In this document: positions 1 to 10,537 of the stretch, piece by piece
Layout: each line of letters starts with the position of its first letter
How positions within the stretch are numbered: the stretch's first letter is position 1
From: a bacterium endosymbiont of Escarpia laminata
GTDB lineage: Bacteria > Pseudomonadota > Gammaproteobacteria > Chromatiales > Chromatiaceae
Direction: 5' to 3'
Assembly (NCBI GenBank): GCA_003660235.1
Contig: QGON01000065.1
Span: 23,897-87,896 of the forward strand
Length of the DNA: 64,000 nt
Made by a program: the position numbers and the translations under genes
The notes under the pieces: model-generated
Seen by the model: the letters and a program-made list of their open reading frames with translations, nothing else
Database searches by the model: none
What the model was told of the DNA's origin: nothing

Positions 1-1
1 T

Positions 2-1420
2 CGGGATACTATCGGCAGGCTGGTGTTCAGCGTAGCAATGCTGGCTCTGTTGCTCTTTATCTGGCGAGTGATTCGGTTAAAAGAGAGTAATGTTGAGCGC
101 CGTACCACCAGCCTCGTCTGGCGCAGTCGATATATCTGGTATCCGCTACTGTTGTTGATCCCCTTTGCCCTAGTCATGTTGGCGGCGCAAGGCTACCACT
201 ACACCAGTCTGCGGGTTGCCGGACTGATATTCAGCTCTCTCATTGTCTTTCTGATAGCACTGTTGATCTATTTTCTCGCGGTACGCTGGTTGTTGGTGGC
301 GCAGCGCCGTCTTGCTCTCGCCAGGGCATTGGCCAAACGTCAGGCAGATATTGATTCACGGGCCAGTAGGGAGGCGGTGGAGCAGACGGGGGAGATTACA
401 CCGGAAGCGATCGAAGTCCCCGAGATCGGTCTCGCCACCATCAATGACCAGACCCGTCGGTTGCTGCGGTTGGTGCTTACCGTTTTTGTGGGTTTGGTTC
501 TCTGGACACACTGGTCTGCGATAACCCCGGCCTTGGGTGTGTTGGACAACGTTACCATTTGGGAGCATATGGCTACGGCGGAAGCGGGCGGCCAACTGTT
601 ACCGATTACGCTTGCAGACATTGGTCTGGCCGCTCTGGTTCTTTTCTTGACCTTCGTTGCCGAACGCAATCTGCCAGGCTTGTTGGAGATTGCGCTACTG
701 CAGCCTCTCCATGTGGAGCAGGGCAATCGCTACGCAGTTTCCGCTCTGATTCGTTACCTCATACTGGCGGTCGGCATCGTCATGTCGATCAACTTGGTTG
801 GCGTTGGCTGGGGAGAGGTGCAGTGGCTGGTTGCGGCCATCGGCGTTGGCTTGGGGTTTGGCCTGAAGGAGATCTTCGCCAACTTCATATCTGGAATAAT
901 CGTCCTGTTTGAACGACCGGTTCGGGTCGGCGATACCGTCACTCTCGGTGATATCAGTGGTGTGGTGACGCGGATACGGATGCGAGCAACGACCATTACA
1001 GATTTCGATAACAAGGAGTTGATCATCCCCAATCAGAATCTTATCGTCGAGCCGTTGGTGAACTGGACCCTTAGCGATCAGATCACCCGTGTAACCTTTA
1101 TGGTGGGCATTGCCTATGGATCCGATACTGAACTGGCCCATCGCATTATGCTCAAAACGGTAACCGAACATTCGTTGGTGCTGGATGAACCCAAGCCGAC
1201 GGTCTTTTTTACGGGCTTCGGCGACAGCTCCCTCGACTTTCAGGTGGCAGTGCATGTCAAGGAGAGAATCCAACGCCGTCTGTTGACCCATGATCTCCAC
1301 ATGGCGCTGGAAAAAACATTGCGCGAAAATGGCGTGGAGATCCCTTTTCCTCAGCGTGACCTACACTTGCGCAGTGTTGATGAGAACATTCAGCCTCTGG
1401 CCAATAGCAAGGAAAATTAG
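2..1420 (+). CDS. Mechanosensitive ion channel, MscS/MscK-like (5' end truncated by window edge)
   Basis: MscS core 'GVGLGFGLKEIFANFISGIIVLFERPVRVGDTV' and 'IPNQNLIVEPLVNW'; frame is open to the window start. Confidence 0.9.
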   Translation, partial: RDTIGRLVFSVAMLALLLFIWRVIRLKESNVERRTTSLVWRSRYIWYPLLLLIPFALVMLAAQGYHYTSLRVAGLIFSSLIVFLIALLIYFLAVRWLLVAQRRLALARALAKRQADIDSRASREAVEQTGEITPEAIEVPEIGLATINDQTRRLLRLVLTVFVGLVLWTHWSAITPALGVLDNVTIWEHMATAEAGGQLLPITLADIGLAALVLFLTFVAERNLPGLLEIALLQPLHVEQGNRYAVSALIRYLILAVGIVMSINLVGVGWGEVQWLVAAIGVGLGFGLKEIFANFISGIIVLFERPVRVGDTVTLGDISGVVTRIRMRATTITDFDNKELIIPNQNLIVEPLVNWTLSDQITRVTFMVGIAYGSDTELAHRIMLKTVTEHSLVLDEPKPTVFFTGFGDSSLDFQVAVHVKERIQRRLLTHDLHMALEKTLRENGVEIPFPQRDLHLRSVDENIQPLANSKEN

Positions 1421-1640
1421 CCGTTCTTTCAACTCAGGAACGCATCTGTTTGGCTGATGTGAGTGTCTGCGCGAAAAGGACACTGTTGCGCGAGGAGGAG
1501 GGGGTGGCCCGCCGTTTCAAACAGGAGGAAGATAGGCAAACTGAAGAGCCGGCGCCGGACAACGTCGCATATCTGGAGAAGAAAGAGTCCGGAGAGTGAT
1601 AGTCTCCCTCGAACAGCAACAGAAAACAGGAGAATGATCC

Positions 1641-2159
1641 ATGAGCATGAAGTGGGATACCCGTTTTCTCGGGCTGGCTGCTCATATCTCGGGGTGGAGT
1701 AAAGACCCTTCATCCCAGGTGGGCGCCGTCATAACGGACGGCAATCGTATTATCTCGCTGGGCTACAACGGCTTTGCGGCCGGGGTGGAGGATACGCAGA
1801 GCCGCCTCTCCAACAGGGAGTGCAAACTGAACCTCACCATTCATGCGGAAGAGAACGCCATGATCTTCGCCAAGCGTGATCTGCGCGGCTGCACCGTCTA
1901 TGTGACGCATCCCCCCTGTCCCCGCTGCGCCTCGAAGCTGATCCAGGAGGAGATCGGCCGGGTGGTGTTTATCAATCCGAGTCAGGATTTTCTTTCACGC
2001 TGGGCCGGTGACATCGAGTTGTCGCAGCAGATGTACGGTGAAGCCGGAGTCGAAATAACAGGTTACGAGGTGGATCAGGTCAATGTTGAGGATGCGCAGA
2101 TAACCGTGGCGCCTGGCGGCTTCTTTACCAAGATCTTGAGCCGGTTGCTGCGATTGTAG
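1641..2159 (+). CDS. dCMP/cytidine deaminase family protein
   Basis: Zn-binding motifs HAEENA and PCPRC in a 172-aa ORF. Confidence 0.88.
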   Translation: MSMKWDTRFLGLAAHISGWSKDPSSQVGAVITDGNRIISLGYNGFAAGVEDTQSRLSNRECKLNLTIHAEENAMIFAKRDLRGCTVYVTHPPCPRCASKLIQEEIGRVVFINPSQDFLSRWAGDIELSQQMYGEAGVEITGYEVDQVNVEDAQITVAPGGFFTKILSRLLRL

Positions 2160-2590
2160 GCCCTCTTCAACCATTCAGGCCAGAATCAGCATTATCTATA
2201 GTGCCTTGACACTCCATAGCTGACTGTCGGCGATGCATGGTAGCGATGTGCCTTGATTAGCGTATACACGATCTTCCGCTTTACACGTCATGTTGTGTTA
2301 CGGGAACTGCACCTCTTCCCCGAGCCTGAAACTAACTGGATGGCAGCCGCCAAGCCAATGCGCTTTTGAATAGGCCGGCATAAGGTGAACTGAATGCGTT
2401 TCTAGTAGCCGTGCTGCTGAAAAGCAGCCAGACTCTCAATATGTGTTTGGGCAGAACCCAGCCATGAAGCCAAAGCAGTTAGCCCTATGGCACAGCATTT
2501 ATTCTCTTGATTGTTAAAGAGCAGGTTTTCTATTTCCTATTGACAGGGCGGCGGCTCATATGTGTTATGCATTTTCCCACATTTTTATTG

Positions 2591-3130
2591 TTAAAGTAGT
2601 GAATCAGTAGAATTCACTTGAGTCTTAGGTATATTCGCTTTTGCATCATAAATAAACAAAGCACGCAACTTCTCCCAAAATTCTCCTCCCAGCACAAACA
2701 ATGTAACAATAAATAGAAAATCCGCGATTATGTTCATGGTTATCCGGTTCTCTGCATACCACATGATTAGGTCAGGAGCATAGAAGGTTAAATAGGCGTA
2801 TATGATATGAAGCAGTAGTAACATCAGTCCGAACCTGTAACGTGTGCGACTGACTTCACCTCGTGGTACAGCACGCTTCAGGAGTGAGAATGCTTTATTC
2901 TTTATATAAACATATCCAGGCTTGCCAAGTAGAATGATAGAAAGAACACTAAATATTTCAGGTGCCCCAATTAACAAAAAACCTGAAAGAAAAGCCTTTG
3001 TAGCAGTTTCTAAGTTTAAGTTAGTAACAAGAGGTATGAATAAAGGGCATACCCAACCAAATATGAATAAAAAGAGGCCTAAACAAAACCGCCAACTTTT
3101 AGGGTTAAACTGTTCTTTGTCTTCATCCAT
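2591..3130 (-). CDS. Hypothetical multi-pass membrane protein
   Basis: 179-aa ORF with several hydrophobic segments; AT-rich; no family recognised. Confidence 0.55.
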   Translation of the reverse strand: MDEDKEQFNPKSWRFCLGLFLFIFGWVCPLFIPLVTNLNLETATKAFLSGFLLIGAPEIFSVLSIILLGKPGYVYIKNKAFSLLKRAVPRGEVSRTRYRFGLMLLLLHIIYAYLTFYAPDLIMWYAENRITMNIIADFLFIVTLFVLGGEFWEKLRALFIYDAKANIPKTQVNSTDSLL

Positions 3131-3356
3131 AGATGTGATACCTGATTTTTCTGGATATTAGTGTTTAGTAAAAATACAATGTTGCAGCCTTGAGGTTACT
3201 ATTACTATGCATAACAGTGAATTAGAATGCCCCGATTATTTTTTATCAGTCGTTTACGAACCAAGCTGGCTGGCGTTCGAGTTTGGGATGTAACAACCCA
3301 TTCGAATAATGCATGTAACCAAAACCGTACTTGTCAAACAAAATCAGGAGTGATTC

Positions 3357-3764
3357 ATGCGCATCAAATTCATCCTTGCGAGTCTGCTTCTCATCAGCTT
3401 CGCCGCCTCTGGAGCCCCTCCTCCCCTCGCCGGGGTAGTGTGGCAATGGCAAGGCTCCAAATATGGCAATGACACCCAAGCCAAACCGGACGATCCGACA
3501 CACTACAGCCTGCAGCTAAAGAAGGACGGCTCGGTGGCAGCCCGCCTCGATTGCAACAGAGGGAATGGTAAATGGGAAGAGAGCGAAGGGCATAAGCTAA
3601 AGGTCGAGATCCTCACCTCCACACGGGCCATGTGCCCTCCCAGTTCACTGGATGGAAAATTCACCAAAGATCTGGCTGCGGTGCAGAGCTACCTCTTCAA
3701 GGGGGGTGAACTCTACCTGCAACTGAAATTCGACAGTGGCGTGATGCGTTTCGCTAAACCCTGA
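3357..3764 (+). CDS. Exported META/HslJ-like domain protein
   Basis: Signal peptide, 'VWQW', 'CNRGNGKW', late Cys; META-like layout. Confidence 0.65.
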   Translation: MRIKFILASLLLISFAASGAPPPLAGVVWQWQGSKYGNDTQAKPDDPTHYSLQLKKDGSVAARLDCNRGNGKWEESEGHKLKVEILTSTRAMCPPSSLDGKFTKDLAAVQSYLFKGGELYLQLKFDSGVMRFAKP

Positions 3765-3862
3765 TCAAGGAGTTGAAACACTTCTGTGGTGATGCCATCC
3801 GCAATGCCGACACCTAATCATCTATCATTGTTCAGCAGGATAACCCGCATGCCACATTTGCC

Positions 3863-4855
3863 ATGAAGCGACTCATATTCTGCCTCTTATCATTGATCAG
3901 CTTGGCCAGCCCGGCGACTGAACCCAGCGAGGTACTCATTGGCCTGAAGATCGATCAGATCACCGGTATCAATCAAAAGGCGGAGAACTTCAGCGTTGTC
4001 GGTAGTCTTCGTATCGATTGGCATCAGCCGCTGCTCGCGTTTGAACCCGTCCCAGGTGAAGCAGGATATCGCACCTATACCCTTGCCACCTTTCTCAAAC
4101 TGCTGGAACAGAAACAGATCCGCTGGCCAGTCATCACCTACCATAACCAGCAAGGACGAACAGACTTCCAAAATCGTCTTATCTCCCTCGCGGAGGATGG
4201 CACGGTGATGTATCTCGAACGTTTCACCGCGACCTTTCAGGCACCCGCCTTCGACTTCCGGCTGTTTCCATTCGACAACCAGCTCTTTTTTATCTATGTG
4301 GATTCAATCTTCCCGCAGAGTCTGTTCCGATTCAAAGAGATGCCGGGGTTCAGTGGATTGGGGCAGCAATTGGGCGAAGAGGAGGGGATCGTTACCGATG
4401 TGCATACCCGCTTGGCGACCCACAACGAATTCACCAAGGGGGAAGCCTCCCGCTTCGTGCTGGAGTTCCACGCCAAACGTCATCTCAACTACTATCTGAT
4501 ACGGATCTTGATCCCGGCCCTGCTGATCATCACCGTTGCCTGGTTTACCTTCTTTCTGCAGGACTACACCAAACGCATCGATCTGGCTGGTGGTAACCTG
4601 CTGCTCTTCATCGCCTTCAACTTCACCATCTCCAGTGATCTACCCCGGCTCGGCTATATCACCCTGATGGATGCGTTTCTGGTCGGCACATTCTTCATCA
4701 CCGCCCTGGTGGTTTTGGGTAATGTCTGGCTGCGGCGGCTGGAAAATCATGGCAGAAAAGCACTCGCGAAAAGACTCGATATCTACGCTATTACCAGCTA
4801 TCCATTGGCCTACCTGCTTGGTGCCCTTACTCTCTGGCTGCTCTTTTTCTGGTAA
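3863..4855 (+). CDS. Prokaryotic pentameric ligand-gated ion channel (GLIC/ELIC-like)
   Basis: Signal peptide, 'LRIDWHQPLLAF', 'FRLFPFDNQLFF', M1 'YYLIRILIPALLI', M2/M3 'NLLLFIAFNFTISSDLPRLGYITLMDAF', four TM segments. Confidence 0.88.
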   Translation: MKRLIFCLLSLISLASPATEPSEVLIGLKIDQITGINQKAENFSVVGSLRIDWHQPLLAFEPVPGEAGYRTYTLATFLKLLEQKQIRWPVITYHNQQGRTDFQNRLISLAEDGTVMYLERFTATFQAPAFDFRLFPFDNQLFFIYVDSIFPQSLFRFKEMPGFSGLGQQLGEEEGIVTDVHTRLATHNEFTKGEASRFVLEFHAKRHLNYYLIRILIPALLIITVAWFTFFLQDYTKRIDLAGGNLLLFIAFNFTISSDLPRLGYITLMDAFLVGTFFITALVVLGNVWLRRLENHGRKALAKRLDIYAITSYPLAYLLGALTLWLLFFW

Positions 4856-4965
4856 TCAGGTTTCTACTATTCCGTTTGATTAATTCTCCACCATGAATAT
4901 CAAACCATTGACTTTAGATGACATCTTTCATCTTCTTTGTTGTCGTTGTAGAAAAATGAGCATTA

Positions 4966-6171
4966 TCATTGGTTGGGAAATATCGCACCTGACCAACTTT
5001 TGTTGAAACTAAAAGATGCACGCAACCCAACGACAGTCTCTAACCTATCATCACGGTTACGTAAAAACTGAACTGAGGGTGTAATATGAAACCAGCTCTC
5101 GGGTTGGAACTTCCAGTACAGCTCTGCCCCGTACTGGTTATTGAACCCCTGCATTTTTTTGAAACTGCTGGCCTGACCATAGAGTGCTGCGGCCGCGAGC
5201 TGCTGGTTCGCTCTGCCGAAAGGCCGGTTCCAGGCAGCCCCGATGAAACCGCCGTCTTTTACCGATAGCGAGGAGCTCTGGGCCGCAGCCGTCTTGCCCG
5301 TGCCGCCGTTTTTGACAGTATAACGCCCAAAAGTCGCGTACTCTGCCTGCTCCCCGAACTCATGCGTGAATTGCCCCACCAGCCCGCGCTCAGTCGTGAG
5401 ATCGTCATGCTCATCCACAAGGTAGCCGAGCGCCGACAGTGACGTCGTACCGTTCGGGTTACCGGGTTCATAAGCCAATTCCAGCATATAGGCATATTTC
5501 CCCTTGCTGAAACTGGAGAAATCCAGGCCGTCGGCCGTGGCCTGAGCATCGACCACGCCTGCCTGAACTGTCCACTGATCACCGTGCCAGGCGCCGGCAA
5601 CCCCCAGGCCGATCGACTCCCAGAAGGACGCCACCGGATTCCCGGAGATCATCTTGTTGGTGAAGGTGTTCGAGTTGTCCGCCGTATAATCGCTTAGCAG
5701 AAAGAACTGGCCTGGGAAATATTTACCCAGGCCAACCGATAAACGATGGTCAAAAAACCACTGATCAACAGCCAAAACCAGCAAAGAGGTACTCGCGCTG
5801 TCAGACCCGTTATCCGTGGTATCCCACAGGAGGCCGGCCTGGCCGGCGAGTTCCGGTGCTGAATGTAAGTCGCCGATCTTGTCGGCTGAATTCATCCAGA
5901 TAACCAGATTGGTGCTACCGAAGGTACCTGAATCCCGCCGGAAGAGATTGATATTGGCAATCGCGTCCAGCGTGTAATTGCCGGTGTCCCCTTCCTCACG
6001 CAGGGCATACTGGTATGCCGGCACGGCCGACAGGTCGAGATATTGCTGTGACTGTGCGGACGCTTCCAGCGCATCATTAAGGCGGCTGGCCTCGACCGTC
6101 TGAGTCATCACCGCAATCGTGGCGATGACCCGGATAGCTTGAGCCAGAGAAGTTCTCATGGCGCACCTCAT
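4966..6171 (-). CDS. Carbohydrate porin, OprB-family-like
   Basis: Signal peptide; 'SVGLGKYFPGQFFLLSDYTADNSNTFTNKMISGNP'; terminal beta-strand pattern. Confidence 0.75.
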   Translation of the reverse strand: MRCAMRTSLAQAIRVIATIAVMTQTVEASRLNDALEASAQSQQYLDLSAVPAYQYALREEGDTGNYTLDAIANINLFRRDSGTFGSTNLVIWMNSADKIGDLHSAPELAGQAGLLWDTTDNGSDSASTSLLVLAVDQWFFDHRLSVGLGKYFPGQFFLLSDYTADNSNTFTNKMISGNPVASFWESIGLGVAGAWHGDQWTVQAGVVDAQATADGLDFSSFSKGKYAYMLELAYEPGNPNGTTSLSALGYLVDEHDDLTTERGLVGQFTHEFGEQAEYATFGRYTVKNGGTGKTAAAQSSSLSVKDGGFIGAAWNRPFGRANQQLAAAALYGQASSFKKMQGFNNQYGAELYWKFQPESWFHITPSVQFLRNRDDRLETVVGLRASFSFNKSWSGAIFPNQ

Positions 6172-8741
6172 TTCTTCGTGGTATCAATCGCTCTGTCATA
6201 TTCCGGTTCAGGCGCTGCCCGGTCTACATCATCGATATCAGCTTTCGGAATGGCTGGAAACGGTTTGGCATCGAGGAAGCGCTGAATTACATTGCCAGTG
6301 ATCCTCGCGACATCATTGTCAAAGTTGTTTTCCAGCAACGAGCCAAGCCAGGTAATTGACCCGGTTGAAAACATGGCGCCGCCATTTGCTGTTTCAAAGA
6401 ACACAAGATCAGCCTGAGCCGTGATTTCACCCTTACTCGGTGTGTATTTTACTGAGACCGGGAGGATACCAAGGGTAGTATTTGAAATGGTTGGCCTAAG
6501 TGGTTCAGAGGTTGCCAGCTGCAGTGCATGGCGCGGCACACCATTATCGGGGTTGTAGCGATCAATCTCATATCCAGCGGCTCCGCCATGCACTTTATCA
6601 ATGCCGTAATCCCCAAACACGTCACCTTCTTTGGTACCAGAAAAGATCCAGGTCGCACGCGGGTTCCCTGCATCTTCCCCTTTTCGATAGGCACTGGAAC
6701 CGTGAAAGTTCTCCCCCGACATTTCAACACCAAATACCGGACCTGAAGGTCGTCCAGTTTCAATCATCAGGCCGCCACGCAGGCCACTGGTCAGGTAACG
6801 ATCAGCGATACCGTGAAAATTACGGGATTCCATAACACCTGGTAGAGTTGGATGACCGTCGGCACTCCAGAACCAGCCATTAGCCCCCATGTACATAAAG
6901 CGCCCGCCCTGTTCGGTGTAGTCAGCAACATTATCAAACATAACAGGTGTCACATACTCGGGATGGCTTGAGCTCACGATCACCTGATATTGCTTTAGCA
7001 GTTCCAGGCCTTCGGCATCGACCAGCTCGTCGGTAATAATGTCATAGTCAATTCCCTTATGCTCAAGAAAACTGGTGAGGTGCGTATCTAAAGGGAAGTT
7101 ATACAGCAAGCCCCCCGGTTTCATATGAATATCAGGACGCAGCCGGGTGCCATAGTCGAAGAAGGTTCCATCAAGATGGAGGGAGTAGACACCCGTGGTG
7201 GCGTACTCCAGGTGAGTCTTCAGGAACCTGGTGTCGGCTTCATTAATGTTCATGCCTGAGTAGTTTTGCGGTACGGTCGCAATATAGCTGATATTGGAGT
7301 AGGCAAGATAATTGTAGTCAGACAACCAGACGGCAAGTTTTGCCTGTGGTTTCCCTGTAGGAGCAGCCACAAAGAAGGGGATGTACTCCACAAAATCGCC
7401 CTGTTTCAGCCGCGCCGCATAAATGCCGCTGTCAAGATCCATTGGCACGGTGTAACTGAAATTAACCTGCCACTCGGCATTGTAGATATCATCGGCGTGA
7501 AAGGCGATGGCATCATACTGATTTGGATCATCGGTCCACTTGATGGTGTCGCCGTTCCAGAATACCCCGCGTAATGCCCGCTCTGGCAGGTTAATGACGC
7601 TGCCATTGTGTTCTTTGCCGGAGATATCATGGATTATTGTGCTGCCGATGCCCTGAGCAAAATCCCAATCGCCCACCAGACTAGGTTGCAACTTTTTCGG
7701 TGTTTCTTCAACAGAGAGCTGATTGATTTCGGATTCTGATAGTACCCGGTTGGCAAGCCGTACATCCTGGATGCGACCATTGAACACGTCTACCGGTTTT
7801 TCCTGTTTGGCATTGGCAGCACCCGGGCCACCTCGCACTGCAGCAATACGCAATGGTCCTGCCTGAACTATAGGCTTGCTGAGAGTGCCGGTTACGTGCA
7901 GGTTGCGAGCAGTGAACTTATCACCTGGTGATGAGGGTTTTTCCATCAAATATACCGTGATCTTCCGGCCATCAGCGTCATAGCTGACGGCGACATAGGT
8001 CCAGTCCCAGTCACGGGCGGCCTCGGTAAGCTTGACCGTATCCAGTTTGCCGTCACCGGAGCCAGTAACAAATTGCAGACGTGCTTGCTCGTCAAGCTGT
8101 AATGCCCATCCCGTTCCTGTGACCTTGTCGAATCGGGACACAATGGTTTGATCCACAATCGATGCGGCGATAGTGAGCGTTGGCGGGTGAAACGGATCGG
8201 GATTCTCCAGGTCAGGCGCCACATACTCGGATGGTGTAAAGGTCGGAAACACCCAGGCCGAAATGGTGAAGCTCTTAAGTTCGTCGAGTGTCTTGCCGGC
8301 TTCGACCTGAACATAGGAACCCAGGTTTAGGGGCTGCTCCTTACCCTCGTAGCTGCCTGCAAACGGTGCATCAACCGGGTCTACTCTGAAGTGCTCTTTG
8401 TAACGGCTCAGCGAGTCGCCGTTAACGACTCTCACCAGATCCGCTTTATAAGTGCCTCCGCCGATGACATTCGCCATAAAATCGACCTTGTCACCCGGAC
8501 GCACAGACAGTGGTGCCGCATAGCCGATTATGGAGCGGACTGGCGTCTTTTCCGCGGCGTGCAGCGGCATTATCTGGGCAAATGTAAGCAGCAATATAGT
8601 GATGAGCCCACTGAGGGATAGCGGCCACGCCCCAGTTAGCCTCAAAAAACCCGGCAGTGGATTTGTGACACGCTCTTCCATACTCATATTCATTCTAGTT
8701 CTCCTGGATGACTTGGCCGTAGAGTTCTCAGTCCAAGGCAC
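6168..8741 (-). CDS. N,N-dimethylformamidase large-subunit-like protein with LamG/ConA-like domain, predicted exported
   Basis: 'AVWLSDYNYLAYSN', 'YSLHLDGTFFDYGTRLRPDIHMKPGG', 'VIVSSSHPEYVT', 'GGRFMYMGANGWFW'; LamG-like 'FTISAWVFPT...GWALQLDEQARLQF'; hydrophobic N-terminal segment; actual start probably ~8693 (MNMSMEERV). Stop overlaps porin start by 4 bp. Confidence 0.8.
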   Translation of the reverse strand: MPWTENSTAKSSRRTRMNMSMEERVTNPLPGFLRLTGAWPLSLSGLITILLLTFAQIMPLHAAEKTPVRSIIGYAAPLSVRPGDKVDFMANVIGGGTYKADLVRVVNGDSLSRYKEHFRVDPVDAPFAGSYEGKEQPLNLGSYVQVEAGKTLDELKSFTISAWVFPTFTPSEYVAPDLENPDPFHPPTLTIAASIVDQTIVSRFDKVTGTGWALQLDEQARLQFVTGSGDGKLDTVKLTEAARDWDWTYVAVSYDADGRKITVYLMEKPSSPGDKFTARNLHVTGTLSKPIVQAGPLRIAAVRGGPGAANAKQEKPVDVFNGRIQDVRLANRVLSESEINQLSVEETPKKLQPSLVGDWDFAQGIGSTIIHDISGKEHNGSVINLPERALRGVFWNGDTIKWTDDPNQYDAIAFHADDIYNAEWQVNFSYTVPMDLDSGIYAARLKQGDFVEYIPFFVAAPTGKPQAKLAVWLSDYNYLAYSNISYIATVPQNYSGMNINEADTRFLKTHLEYATTGVYSLHLDGTFFDYGTRLRPDIHMKPGGLLYNFPLDTHLTSFLEHKGIDYDIITDELVDAEGLELLKQYQVIVSSSHPEYVTPVMFDNVADYTEQGGRFMYMGANGWFWSADGHPTLPGVMESRNFHGIADRYLTSGLRGGLMIETGRPSGPVFGVEMSGENFHGSSAYRKGEDAGNPRATWIFSGTKEGDVFGDYGIDKVHGGAAGYEIDRYNPDNGVPRHALQLATSEPLRPTISNTTLGILPVSVKYTPSKGEITAQADLVFFETANGGAMFSTGSITWLGSLLENNFDNDVARITGNVIQRFLDAKPFPAIPKADIDDVDRAAPEPEYDRAIDTTKK

Positions 8742-8758
8742 TCTTTCGGATTTACAAT

Positions 8759-9337
8759 CTATGATCGCTCTAGTAATTCTTTTGTTCCTAACCCCCAGTA
8801 ACGCTGACAGTCAAGAATATCAACCCTGGATGCATTGAGTTTTCTGACACGCTCAGGACCGACACACTGAACAGCTCCTGAAACGCTCATGGGTGCATGG
8901 GGGATAAATACGGTCAAGCGTTTATTAATATGTTCTTCAATGATAAAAACAAGCATCTGTGTATCACCATCTGTTAGTACCGCAGGAAGATAACCCTCCA
9001 CATCATTGTTATTATTAAACTGCTGAGTAAAATGCTTTAACATCGAGTAGATGCCTAACTTCTCAAGGATTGCTTTTTCCAACCAGCGACCAATATATTT
9101 TCCAGTTCTGCATCTTGCAGTAAAACCAACAAAGAAAAACAGTAAAAACAGCAAAACAACAGCGATGGCAGTGCCGCTAAGAAAATTATTTCCTGAAAAG
9201 TATGAAGCAATAGGCTGAGTAATTAAGATAACAACATCAAACAACTCTTCTATTGCGACTATTGCTAGTCCAACCGGGAGCAATATAAGAAAACCTTTCA
9301 CAGACGTTGTTTTTAAAAATTCAAATACAGGTTTCAT
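8759..9337 (-). CDS. DUF502 family membrane protein
   Basis: 'GFLILLPVGLAIVAIEELFDVV', 'VGFTARCRTGKYIGRWLEKAILEKLGIYSMLK'. Confidence 0.75.
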   Translation of the reverse strand: MKPVFEFLKTTSVKGFLILLPVGLAIVAIEELFDVVILITQPIASYFSGNNFLSGTAIAVVLLFLLFFFVGFTARCRTGKYIGRWLEKAILEKLGIYSMLKHFTQQFNNNNDVEGYLPAVLTDGDTQMLVFIIEEHINKRLTVFIPHAPMSVSGAVQCVGPERVRKLNASRVDILDCQRYWGLGTKELLERS

Positions 9338-9381
9338 GTTTAGTCACTTCCAATAGTGAACGCAGCTTATTTATAAGCCTA

Positions 9382-10497
9382 TTACTTCCTGAATGATATC
9401 TCTTTTATATCTTGTTCTTTCTTATCATCCAGAGGAATGTGGACTATCTCATGAGCTTGCTTTGAAAAATCTATTTTCTTTAAATCTAATTTCCGTATTC
9501 TTCTATTATGTTGGGTATGATAATAAAGAACTCGTTCAGTAAGATCCCAGGCTGTTGTCCAAATGGTTGAACTGCGCATACCTTCTAAATTAGCGGCATT
9601 ATTCGATCCTTCAGCACTGCCTAATGGTAAATTAAAGTTATCAAGAATTCTAAATAGTTCATAAATAGTTTCCTCTGATTTCGCTGTTGGACGTGCGGTC
9701 TGAGTCCATGCTACAGCACGGACAAAACGTGATGGCGGTGTAAAGTCGCCAGGCAAACCAATCATACCGCTACCACCGCCTATTGGGGTAAAGTCAAGCT
9801 CTTCAATCTTTTTATCTGGTATAGCTACAGCAGAAAGATTTACATAATTGCGTAGATTAGTCATATGCCAATCATAGTTAGGGGCGTTTGTTATAACTCC
9901 CAATGGGTTTTCATGAATCTTGAGCTGACCATCAGTAAACTCAATGACAATTGATATTCCTGTGGCATCAGTCACTATCCAATGGGCATTAACAGGAATA
10001 CCCAATGCTTTCTCAATAACGGGAACCACCTGAACGGTTTTCATTCCAGCTCTGACTTCTTCAACGCTGGCAAACTGGCTTAAAATAAAGTTAACAATAT
10101 TAACCGCAGTAATAGTTTCCTCAGCCATAGAAGGCTTGTATTCCATGTAACTCGCGAAACCCGGATGATAAAAAAGCCCTACAGCAAGTCCTTTTTCGTT
10201 CATTCCATCAGCGAGATAGTCTTTGTGCAACATATCAAGACCAACAACGGCATATTTTCCTTTCCACTTTTTGCCATTATTGCCATCAGGTGTGAGACCT
10301 GTAAAAGAATGACCACGAGGAATGGTGGCAACTCTGGAATTGAGATCAAAAGTCCCCCACTCCATCGAACGCCCGTAAACTACCGATCCATCTCCAGCAG
10401 TTAATCTGATACCCGTACATGCATTCGATTGATTGATATTGAAGCCAAATACTAATAGAGCTAATAAGTTCAGTGCGACTAATTTTACTGTTTTCAT
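9382..10497 (-). CDS. Linear amide C-N hydrolase, choloylglycine hydrolase/penicillin V acylase family, exported
   Basis: Signal peptide then 'ACTGIRLTAGDGSVVYGRSMEWG' (candidate N-terminal nucleophile Cys), 'NAPNYDWHMTNLRNYV'. Confidence 0.9.
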   Translation of the reverse strand: MKTVKLVALNLLALLVFGFNINQSNACTGIRLTAGDGSVVYGRSMEWGTFDLNSRVATIPRGHSFTGLTPDGNNGKKWKGKYAVVGLDMLHKDYLADGMNEKGLAVGLFYHPGFASYMEYKPSMAEETITAVNIVNFILSQFASVEEVRAGMKTVQVVPVIEKALGIPVNAHWIVTDATGISIVIEFTDGQLKIHENPLGVITNAPNYDWHMTNLRNYVNLSAVAIPDKKIEELDFTPIGGGSGMIGLPGDFTPPSRFVRAVAWTQTARPTAKSEETIYELFRILDNFNLPLGSAEGSNNAANLEGMRSSTIWTTAWDLTERVLYYHTQHNRRIRKLDLKKIDFSKQAHEIVHIPLDDKKEQDIKEISFRK

Positions 10498-10537
10498 ATT
10501 GTTTCCTTTTTCAATTTGCCACTAAAATTAGGTGATA

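Noticed and set aside
2160-2590. Long non-coding gap as a possible transposase remnant or RNA gene
   Set aside because: No convincing homology, tRNA-like fold or intact frame could be read; left unannotated.
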